Assembly: GCF_000420865.1 (NCBI RefSeq) | Contig: NZ_ATVT01000001.1 | Span: 186,001 to 250,000, forward strand | DNA from: Butyrivibrio sp. XPD2006 | GTDB taxonomy: Bacteria > Bacillota > Clostridia > Lachnospirales > Lachnospiraceae | Length of the DNA: 64,000 nucleotides | Direction: 5' to 3' | In this document: piece by piece, positions 20,435 to 27,413 of the stretch | How the letters are laid out: every line of letters starts with the position of its first letter | Numbering within the stretch: position 1 is the stretch's first letter | The notes under the pieces: model-generated | Database searches by the model: none | What the model was told of the DNA's origin: nothing | The model's input: only the letters and a program-made list of their open reading frames with translations | Program-made: the position numbers and the translations under genes

Positions 20435-21517
20435 TTGTCACGAGTTTATAATTTTTCAGCTGGTCCGGCAGTACTTCCGGAAGAAGTGTTAAAACAGGCT
20501 GCAGCAGAAATGCTTGATTACAACGGATGTGGAATGTCCATCAACGAGATGAGCCACAGATCCAAGACCTTCGACAACGTTATTCAGACTGCCGAGCAGG
20601 ACATTAGAGATCTTATGAACATTCCTGACAATTACAAGGTTCTCTTTTTACAGGGCGGAGCAAGCCAGCAGTTCGCAGCAGTTCCCCTTAACCTTATGAA
20701 GAACAAGAAGGCCGGATATATCATCACAGGACAGTGGGCTAAGAAAGCTTACCAGGAAGCTCAGAAGTATGGAGAGGCAGTAGAACTTGCATCAAGTGCA
20801 GATAAGACCTTTTCATATATTCCTGATTGTTCTGATCTTGATATTGCAGATGACCTTGACTATGTATATATTTGTGAAAACAACACAATCTACGGAACCA
20901 AGTTCAAGACTCTTCCCAACACAAAGGGCAAGATCCTTGTATCTGATGTTTCATCATGCTTCTTATCTGAGCCTGTGGATGTATCCAAGTACGGCGTTAT
21001 CTACGGAGGCGTTCAGAAGAATGTAGGACCTGCCGGCCTTGTTATCAGCATCATCAGAGAAGATCTTATAACAGATGATGTACCTTCTTACACACCTACA
21101 ATGCTTAAGTGGAAGACTCAGGCTGACAACGGATCTTTATACAACACTCCTAACTGCTGGAGTATCTATATGTGCGGTCTTGTATTCAAATGGCTCAAGG
21201 AACAGGGCGGCCTTGCAGAGATGAAGAAGAGAAATGAGGAGAAGGCTGCGGTTCTCTATGATTATCTTGACCAGAGCAAGATGTTCAAGGGAACAGTAAG
21301 AAAGGAAGATCGTTCTCTTATGAATGTTCCTTTCGTAACAGATTCAGACGAACTTAACGCCAAGTTTATAGCTGAGGCTACAAAGGCAGGATTCGTAAGC
21401 CTTAAGGGTCACAGAACAGTTGGCGGAATGAGAGCAAGTATCTACAACGCAATGCCTATCGAAGGTGTTAAGAAGCTCGTTGAGTTCATGGATAAGTTTG
21501 AGAAAGAAAACGCATAA
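20435..21517 (+). CDS. serC: Phosphoserine aminotransferase
   Basis: PLP enzyme converting 3-phosphohydroxypyruvate plus glutamate to phosphoserine in serine synthesis. The 360 residues begin SRVYNFSAGPAVLPEEVL, and the PLP-binding region GVIYGGVQKNVGPAGL carries the Schiff-base lysine. The start is TTG at 20435, fixed by GGAGGAG seven bases upstream and by the conserved N-terminus; an upstream in-frame TTG at 20414 would put the ribosome site inside the gene. serA follows 10 bases later. Confidence 0.97.
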   Translation: MSRVYNFSAGPAVLPEEVLKQAAAEMLDYNGCGMSINEMSHRSKTFDNVIQTAEQDIRDLMNIPDNYKVLFLQGGASQQFAAVPLNLMKNKKAGYIITGQWAKKAYQEAQKYGEAVELASSADKTFSYIPDCSDLDIADDLDYVYICENNTIYGTKFKTLPNTKGKILVSDVSSCFLSEPVDVSKYGVIYGGVQKNVGPAGLVISIIREDLITDDVPSYTPTMLKWKTQADNGSLYNTPNCWSIYMCGLVFKWLKEQGGLAEMKKRNEEKAAVLYDYLDQSKMFKGTVRKEDRSLMNVPFVTDSDELNAKFIAEATKAGFVSLKGHRTVGGMRASIYNAMPIEGVKKLVEFMDKFEKENA

Positions 21518-21527
21518 GGAGGAAGAG

Positions 21528-22697
21528 ATGTTCAAATATAAGTGCTTAAATCCAATCGCTAAGATCGGTCTTAATAATTTCAATGATAATTACAGTGCAG
21601 TAGACAATGTTGACGATGCGGACGGAATCCTTGTAAGAAGTGCCAACATGCTTGAAATGGATTTTTCCGACAATCTTCTTGCAATTGCAAGAGCGGGTGC
21701 CGGAGTTAACAATATTCCTTGTGACAAGTGCGCAGAACAGGGTATTGTTGTATTCAATACTCCCGGAGCCAACGCTAACGGCGTAAAAGAGATGGTTCTT
21801 GCTGCAATGCTCATTGCCAGCCGTGATATTATCGGTGGAACAGAGTGGGTTAAGGCCAATGCCGGAGATCCTGAGATCGCCAAGCTTACAGAGAAGTCCA
21901 AGAAGAAATTCGCCGGAACCGAAATCTTTGGCAAAAAGCTCGGTATCATCGGACTTGGAGCAATCGGTGTCCGCGTAGCTAATGCTGCAAGACAGCTCGG
22001 CATGGAAGTTTACGGATATGATCCATATCTTTCAATCGATGCAGCATGGAGACTTTCTTCAGATGTTAAGCATGTTACAAATGTAGATGATATCTACTCA
22101 AAGTGCGATATCATCACAATACATGTTCCTGCTCTTGATTCAACAAAGGGCATGATAAACAAAGATGCAATTGCGAAGATGAAGAAGGGTGTCATCCTCA
22201 TCAACCTCGCAAGAGATATCCTCTGCAATGAGGCAGATGTACTTTCCGGAATCAATGCAGGCAAGATCAGAAAGTATGTAACAGACTTCCCGAACCCTGT
22301 AATTGCAGGTCATGACGGATGTATTGTTATCCCTCACCTTGGAGCATCAACAGAAGAGTCCGAAGACAACTGTGCTGTAAAGGCGGTTCTTGAGCTCAAG
22401 GATTATCTTGAGAACGGTAACATCAACAACTCGGTTAACTTCCCTAATTGCGACATGGGAATCTGCAACAAGCCTCGTGTTGCTATCTTCCACAAGAACG
22501 TAGCTAACATGATCAGCCAGTTCACAACTGTTCTTGGCGCTGCAGGCATGAATATCTCGGATATGACCAACAAGTCTAAGGGAGATTATGCTTATACACT
22601 TATTGACCTTGAAGATACGGTTACAGACGAAATAGTTAAAAAGCTTTCAAAAGTTGACGGCGTAATCAGAGTAAGAGTAGTAAGAAAAGACGTCTAA
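21528..22697 (+). CDS. serA: D-3-phosphoglycerate dehydrogenase
   Basis: NAD-dependent first step of serine synthesis. 389 residues: split substrate domain, Rossmann fold with GLGAIGVRVANAARQLGMEV, catalytic Arg/Glu/His typical of the 2-hydroxyacid dehydrogenase family (H in PHLGASTEES), and a C-terminal ACT-like domain (about 318-389). It is the short SerA form common in Clostridia. The start at 21528 follows AAGGAGGAAG directly after the serC stop; upstream in-frame starts would overlap serC. The ACT domain suggests feedback by serine, although that is family knowledge only. Confidence 0.96.
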   Translation: MFKYKCLNPIAKIGLNNFNDNYSAVDNVDDADGILVRSANMLEMDFSDNLLAIARAGAGVNNIPCDKCAEQGIVVFNTPGANANGVKEMVLAAMLIASRDIIGGTEWVKANAGDPEIAKLTEKSKKKFAGTEIFGKKLGIIGLGAIGVRVANAARQLGMEVYGYDPYLSIDAAWRLSSDVKHVTNVDDIYSKCDIITIHVPALDSTKGMINKDAIAKMKKGVILINLARDILCNEADVLSGINAGKIRKYVTDFPNPVIAGHDGCIVIPHLGASTEESEDNCAVKAVLELKDYLENGNINNSVNFPNCDMGICNKPRVAIFHKNVANMISQFTTVLGAAGMNISDMTNKSKGDYAYTLIDLEDTVTDEIVKKLSKVDGVIRVRVVRKDV

Positions 22698-22722
22698 AAC
22701 GCATTTTAAGTGGTATGATAAC

Positions 22723-22754
22723 AGGAGAGATTTTGATTTATCAGGATCTCTCCT
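22723..22754 (+). terminator. Hairpin between serA and the DUF1015 gene
   Basis: A 9-bp stem AGGAGAGAT/ATCTCTCCT (22723-22731 with 22746-22754) encloses an internal TGAT/ATCA mini-stem; TAAATTTTATT follows. Termination would be partial at best. An extended -10-like TGGTATGAT (22711-22719) lies just before it, so it might instead sit in a leader. Confidence 0.5.
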
Positions 22755-22779
22755 TAAATTTTATTCGGAGGACATAAAA

Positions 22780-24030
22780 ATGGCAGATATTAAGCCCTTT
22801 AAGGCATACAGACCAAATACTGAGAAGGTGTCTGCAATTGCAGCTCTTCCCTATGATGTATATAACACCAAAGAGGCGAGAGAAATAGTTGAGAAGAACC
22901 CTGATTCTTTCCTTGCGATCGACAGGCCTGAGACTTTTTTTGAAGAGGGGCATGATATGTATGCTCCGGAAGTCTATGAGAAGGCGGGAAAAGAGCTTTG
23001 GGCCAGGATAGAAAAAGGTGATTTCATTCAGGATGAGGAGAAATGCTACTACATATATGAACTCACCATGAACGGAAGAAGCCAGACGGGAATTGTTGCT
23101 GTCGCTTCTATAGATGATTATCTGAACAATGTTATAAAGAAGCATGAGAATACCAGAGAAGAGAAGGAACAGGATAGAATTAACCATGTCTATACCTGTA
23201 AAGCCCAGACAGGACCGATTTTTCTGTGCTACAGAGAAAATCAGCTTATAAGTCAGATAATTGACAAGGTCAAAGCTATGGATGAGCCTGTATATGACTT
23301 TACTTCTGATGACGGTGTTACTCACAGAGTCTGGGTTATGGCTGATGAAGAAGAAAACAATATGATCTGCAGGATATTTACATCAATAAACGAGATTTAT
23401 ATAGCTGACGGACATCACAGATGTGCATCAGCTGTGAAGGTCGGCCTTAAGATGAGAGAAGAAAACGCCGGAAAGCTCAAAGGCAAGCAGCAGTCTGACT
23501 ACTTCCTGTCAGTTCTTTTCCCTGATTCACAGCTCATGATAATGGATTATAACAGGGTGGTTAAGGATCTGAATGGCCTTAGCCGTGAAGAGTTCATGGC
23601 TAAGGTTGCTGAAAAATTTGATGTGAACGAAGAAAGTGAAGCGGTGCATCCTTCCTGCAAGGGCGAATTTGGAATGTATCTGGACAAGAAGTGGTACCGC
23701 CTTAAGGCCCACAAGGACATTTACAAGGATGATGCTGTTGAAGGGCTTGATGTATCCGTGCTTCAGAATGAACTTCTTTCACCTGTTCTCGGAATCGGGG
23801 ATCCCAGAACCGACAAGAGAATAGATTTTGTCGGAGGAATCCGAGGACTTTCCGAGCTTGAAAGAAGAGCTGACGATGACATGTGTCTGGCATTTTCTAT
23901 GTATCCTACATCAATATCAGAACTTTTTGACGTTGCGGATGCCGGTAAGCTTATGCCGCCTAAGTCCACATGGTTTGAACCAAAACTCTTAAGTGGGTTA
24001 TTTATACATGAAATTAATGGTATGATTTAA
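22780..24030 (+). CDS. DUF1015 family protein, serine-operon associated
   Basis: 416-residue soluble protein of the DUF1015 family, recognised by the start IKPFKAYRP, ALPYDVYNTKEAR and the conserved IADGHHRCASA block. The family often sits beside serA/serC, as here. The conserved His/Asp/Arg cluster suggests an enzyme, but I know of no proven activity for it. GGAGGA precedes the ATG and the gene lies 82 bases after serA. Function in serine or phosphoserine metabolism is inferred from context only. Confidence 0.85.
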   Translation: MADIKPFKAYRPNTEKVSAIAALPYDVYNTKEAREIVEKNPDSFLAIDRPETFFEEGHDMYAPEVYEKAGKELWARIEKGDFIQDEEKCYYIYELTMNGRSQTGIVAVASIDDYLNNVIKKHENTREEKEQDRINHVYTCKAQTGPIFLCYRENQLISQIIDKVKAMDEPVYDFTSDDGVTHRVWVMADEEENNMICRIFTSINEIYIADGHHRCASAVKVGLKMREENAGKLKGKQQSDYFLSVLFPDSQLMIMDYNRVVKDLNGLSREEFMAKVAEKFDVNEESEAVHPSCKGEFGMYLDKKWYRLKAHKDIYKDDAVEGLDVSVLQNELLSPVLGIGDPRTDKRIDFVGGIRGLSELERRADDDMCLAFSMYPTSISELFDVADAGKLMPPKSTWFEPKLLSGLFIHEINGMI

Positions 24031-24057
24031 TTACAAATCCATAAGGGAGGCAGTGTC

Positions 24058-26586
24058 GTGAATAATAAACTTTACAAAATGATGAATTGGCCGGAAATAG
24101 AAGAGATTATTTACTCCGATGGTGACAACCCACACAGAATACTGGGAGCACACAAGGTGGGAAACAGTTACCTTATTCAGGCATTTTACCCGGATGCGCA
24201 ATCCATCAAGGTATATATTGAGAACAGCAAAAAGAGCTATGAGATGGAACTTGCTGATGAAGCCGGTTTTTTTGCTGTCATAGTTCCGTATGTTGATAAG
24301 CTCAAATACTATTTTACAATTACCGATGCTGAGGGTGTTGAGAGCAAAGTCTTTGATCCTTATGCTTTTGGACCTCTTATGGACAGGGAGGACTTTATCA
24401 AGCTTGGAAGCGGAATTCATTTCCGTATATATGAGAAGCTTGGCGCTCACCCTATGACAAGAAACGGAATAAGCGGTACTAACTTTGCGGTTTGGGCACC
24501 TGCTGCTGCCAGAGTCAGTGTTATCGGTGACTTTAACAATTGGGACGGCCGTATATGTCAGATGCACAGACTGGATCCCATAGGCGTGTTTGAGATATTC
24601 ATACCCGGAGCTCAGGAAAATGATGGATATCAGTTTGAAATTAAGACCAGAAGCGGCCTTATCCTAAAACGTCCGGATCCGTATGCAATCAAGTCCAGAG
24701 GTGAGAATGGTATTATATCTGTTATTACACCTCTTAAAGCTATCAAGTGGACAGATGACAAGTGGATGAAAGCGAGAACAAAGTTTGACGTAGCTCAGAG
24801 CCCGCTTTCAATCGCTGAGATCTGTCTGGAGTCTTTTGCCGGAAGACATGAAGGCAAGAGTACTATGGATGAGATCACAACAGACGTTCTCGAATATGTT
24901 ACCAATCACGGCTTTGATACCATTGAACTCATGCCTGTAATGAAGCATGTTCCCGGACATTTTTATCATATCCTTGATTTCTTTGCTCTGGATGATGCTT
25001 ACGGCGATACTGCTGATTTCATGAAATTCGTGGATGCATGTCATGGCGCCGGGATCAGGGTTATCCTTGACTGGGTTCCGACCTTCTTCCCGAAGGCTTC
25101 ATGCGGCCTGAGCGATTTTGACGGAAGAACTCTTTATGAGTATGCCGATCCGAGGATAGGCGTTCATCCCAAGTCGGGAGACATGATATTTGACTATGGA
25201 CGCAAGGAGGTAACGAATTTCCTTATTTCCAATGCGCTTTACTGGATTGAGAATTTCCACATTGACGGAATCAGAACATCCGATATTTCCAGGATCCTTT
25301 ACCTCGACTATGACAGAAAGCCCGGAGAGTGGCTTCCTAATATTTACGGCGGCAATGAGAATCTTGAGGCACTGGAGTTCCTTAAGCAGTTCACAACCGT
25401 CATACACAAGGACAATCCGGGTACAATTCTTATAACAAAAGAGACAGCCTGCTGGCCACATGTAACAGATACTGTTGAAAACGGCGGTCTTGGCTTTGAC
25501 TACAAGTGGAATAACGGATGGTCGAGAGATTTCCTGTCATATATGCAGAATGATCCGCTCTTTAGATCAGGCCACCACGATGAGCTTACGTTTAGTCTTA
25601 TCTACAGCTATACAGAGAGATTTATACTTGCTTTCACACATGAAGATATGGAGAAGGGCCTCGAGGGACTTTACTATCTGATGCCCGGAGATTCTGCTCA
25701 GAAGATGGCCAATCTTAGACTGGCACTGAGCTATATGATGGTACATCCCGGAAGAAAGCACGTTTATATGGAGCCGGATGCGCTTACTGTTGACCAGGCT
25801 GTGTTTGTTGAGAACATGATCAAAAAGCTCAATGAGCTTTATGATAAAAAGCCTGCTTTCCATGTACTTGATGACAGTGACAGCGGCTTTGAATGGATCA
25901 ATGTTCTGGCTGCAGACGAGTGTATGCTTGCTTTTGTCAGAAAGACAGAGAATGACGATGAAATGCAGGTAGTTGTTGCAAATATGGCGGGTATTGAGAG
26001 AACCTTTGAAATCGGTGTTCCGGCTGACGGCAGATATACAGAGGTTTACAATTCGGATGATGTAAGCTACGGCGGAAGCGGAATCCTTAATGAGGGCCGC
26101 AAGGAAGCAAGGAGAAAAGAGATCGACGGACGACTTTACTCTATCTCCGTATCCATGGCTCCCGCATCACTTTCAATCTTCAGCTACACTCCTTATACGG
26201 AACAGGAAAAGAAGATCCGTGCCATCAAGGAAGAGGAAGAGATAAAGAAGGAAAAAGAGAAAGAAGAGAGAATTGCTGCTCTCAAGCAGAAACAGAGTGA
26301 GGAAGAGGAGAGAATTCTTCAGGAACTCAAGCTCAAATATGAGAAAGAACTCCTTGAGCAGGAAAAGGCAATAGAAGAGAAATATGAGAAGATAGAGGAA
26401 GAGAGAATCTTCTCAATTGTCTCAGAGGAAGCAATAAAGAGTGTGAGCGGAAAGACTGCTGACAAGAAGACTCCGGCCAAGAAAGCACCGGCAAAGAAAA
26501 CTGCCGCCAAGAAGACTTCTGCCAAAGAGAAGGCAGATAAACCTGCCACATCAAGTGCAAGAAGACCTGCACCCAAAAAGAAATAA
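24058..26586 (+). CDS. GlgB-like glucan branching enzyme homologue with degraded active site and basic tail
   Basis: 842 residues starting at GTG (24058) behind AAGGGAGG. The N-terminal branching-enzyme module and CBM48 (about 10-210), a GH13 barrel (about 235-560) and a C-terminal beta domain (to ~710) align well with GlgB by eye, with LYLDY, GGLGFDYKWN and MPGD retained. The catalytic positions do not match. Region I reads DWVPTFFP (His to F343); region II RTSDI places S408 where RVDA has the nucleophile; region III ITKETACWP places K461 at the acid/base; region IV THEDM has E529 for Asp. A Glu/Lys coiled coil (~715-800) and a Lys/Ala/Pro-rich tail (~803-842) follow. Probably a glucan-binding or scaffold pseudoenzyme rather than an active enzyme. 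Confidence 0.82.
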   Translation: MNNKLYKMMNWPEIEEIIYSDGDNPHRILGAHKVGNSYLIQAFYPDAQSIKVYIENSKKSYEMELADEAGFFAVIVPYVDKLKYYFTITDAEGVESKVFDPYAFGPLMDREDFIKLGSGIHFRIYEKLGAHPMTRNGISGTNFAVWAPAAARVSVIGDFNNWDGRICQMHRLDPIGVFEIFIPGAQENDGYQFEIKTRSGLILKRPDPYAIKSRGENGIISVITPLKAIKWTDDKWMKARTKFDVAQSPLSIAEICLESFAGRHEGKSTMDEITTDVLEYVTNHGFDTIELMPVMKHVPGHFYHILDFFALDDAYGDTADFMKFVDACHGAGIRVILDWVPTFFPKASCGLSDFDGRTLYEYADPRIGVHPKSGDMIFDYGRKEVTNFLISNALYWIENFHIDGIRTSDISRILYLDYDRKPGEWLPNIYGGNENLEALEFLKQFTTVIHKDNPGTILITKETACWPHVTDTVENGGLGFDYKWNNGWSRDFLSYMQNDPLFRSGHHDELTFSLIYSYTERFILAFTHEDMEKGLEGLYYLMPGDSAQKMANLRLALSYMMVHPGRKHVYMEPDALTVDQAVFVENMIKKLNELYDKKPAFHVLDDSDSGFEWINVLAADECMLAFVRKTENDDEMQVVVANMAGIERTFEIGVPADGRYTEVYNSDDVSYGGSGILNEGRKEARRKEIDGRLYSISVSMAPASLSIFSYTPYTEQEKKIRAIKEEEEIKKEKEKEERIAALKQKQSEEEERILQELKLKYEKELLEQEKAIEEKYEKIEEERIFSIVSEEAIKSVSGKTADKKTPAKKAPAKKTAAKKTSAKEKADKPATSSARRPAPKKK

Positions 26587-26601
26587 GGCATCTATTTTTG
26601 C

Positions 26602-26630
26602 TTGAAAACTGACAAAGGGCACATTATAAT
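26602..26630 (+). promoter_or_regulatory. Sigma-A promoter for tRNA-Thr
   Basis: TTGAAA (26602-26607), a 17-base spacer and a perfect TATAAT (26625-26630), 47 bases before the tRNA. The -10 begins the loop of the hairpin at 26614-26646. Confidence 0.8.
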
Positions 26631-26647
26631 GAGTGATGTGCCCTTTT
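26614..26647 (+). terminator. Terminator of the GlgB-like gene, overlapping the tRNA promoter
   Basis: A perfect 11-bp stem AAAGGGCACAT/ATGTGCCCTTT (26614-26624 with 26636-26646) and a short T stretch. Its 11-base loop starts with the TATAAT of the tRNA promoter, so terminator and promoter share the same DNA. Confidence 0.75.
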
Positions 26648-26676
26648 GAATTAAACAACAGCGGTGAACCAACCAT

Positions 26677-26749
26677 GCTGGAATAGCGCAGTCGGTAGCG
26701 CAACTGATTCGTAATCAGTAGGTCGAGGGTTCAAGTCCCTTTTCCAGCT
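26677..26749 (+). tRNA. tRNA-Thr (anticodon CGT)
   Basis: A complete cloverleaf can be drawn. Acceptor stem GCTGGAA (26677-26683) pairs with TTCCAGC (26742-26748), with discriminator T26749. The D stem is GCGC/GCGC. Anticodon stem ACTGA/TCAGT surrounds loop TTCGTAA with anticodon CGT at 26710-26712 (reads ACG, Thr). The T arm is GAGGG-TTCAAGT-CCCTT with one G-T pair. The 3' CCA is not encoded. It has its own promoter and terminator, so it is a single-gene unit. Confidence 0.97.
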
Positions 26750-26752
26750 CTT

Positions 26753-26780
26753 AAGATGGCGAACTTCGCCATCTTTTTTT
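26753..26780 (+). terminator. Rho-independent terminator after tRNA-Thr
   Basis: Stem AAGATGGCG/CGCCATCTT (26753-26761 with 26767-26775) and seven Ts at 26774-26780, starting four bases after the tRNA. Confidence 0.92.
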
Positions 26781-26882
26781 ATTGTGTATATGCTACTTGC
26801 GCATAATTGTGATATAATAAAATGTCGTATTATTGATAAAACGCACAGACAATTAAATATAATGTGCAGAGAGGGTTATAAA

Positions 26883-27407
26883 ATGAAAGAACTTCAAGAT
26901 TATGTACGTACTATACCGGATTTCCCGGAGAAAGGTATCATGTTCAGAGATATCACATCTGTGCTTCAGGATGCAGATGGATTCAAGCTTGCAATCGACA
27001 AGATGCAGGAGCTTGTAAGTGACCTCGACTTTGATGTTGTACTCGGAGCTGAGTCAAGAGGATTCATTTTCAGTGCACCTATAGCTTACAACAGAGGCAA
27101 GGCTCTTGTTCCCGTTCGTAAGAAGGGCAAGCTCCCCTGTGAGACAGTTGAGGTAACATATGATCTTGAGTATGGCTCAGCTACTCTTGAACTTCACAAG
27201 GATGCCATCAAACCGGGACAGAAGGTCCTTCTTGTAGATGATCTTATGGCTACAGGCGGAACAATCGAAGCTATGATCAAGCTCGTTGAGATGCTTGGCG
27301 GAGAAGTGGCCGGTATTTTAGTACTTATGGAGCTCAAGGGACTTAAAGGCCGCGAGAGACTCAGCAAATACAGATTAGATTCAGCACTTAGCTACGAAGG
27401 GAAGTAA
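26883..27407 (+). CDS. apt: Adenine phosphoribosyltransferase
   Basis: Salvages adenine with PRPP to AMP. The 174-residue protein has the Apt N-terminus DYVRTIPDFPEKGIMFRDIT, the LGAESRGFIF loop and the PRPP-binding motif VLLVDDLMATGGT. I start at 26883 because GAGAGGG lies upstream and the length then matches the family; the frame extends 33 codons upstream without a ribosome site. rel starts 7 bases after the stop. The apt-rel pairing is common in Firmicutes and links purine salvage with (p)ppGpp turnover. Confidence 0.96.
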   Translation: MKELQDYVRTIPDFPEKGIMFRDITSVLQDADGFKLAIDKMQELVSDLDFDVVLGAESRGFIFSAPIAYNRGKALVPVRKKGKLPCETVEVTYDLEYGSATLELHKDAIKPGQKVLLVDDLMATGGTIEAMIKLVEMLGGEVAGILVLMELKGLKGRERLSKYRLDSALSYEGK

Positions 27408-27413
27408 CTTTTA

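Noticed and set aside
22741-23325. Minus-strand open frame of 194 codons opposite the DUF1015 gene
   Set aside because: No ribosome-binding site or recognisable protein; fully overlapped by a conserved gene on the plus strand.
24031-24567. Minus-strand open frame of 178 codons opposite the GlgB-like gene
   Set aside because: Overlaps the well-conserved N-terminal module of the real gene and shows no protein features.
25279-25284. Asp409 as the true nucleophile of the GlgB-like protein
   Set aside because: The fixed distance to LYLDY puts Ser408, not Asp409, at the nucleophile position; kept only as a test in the finding.
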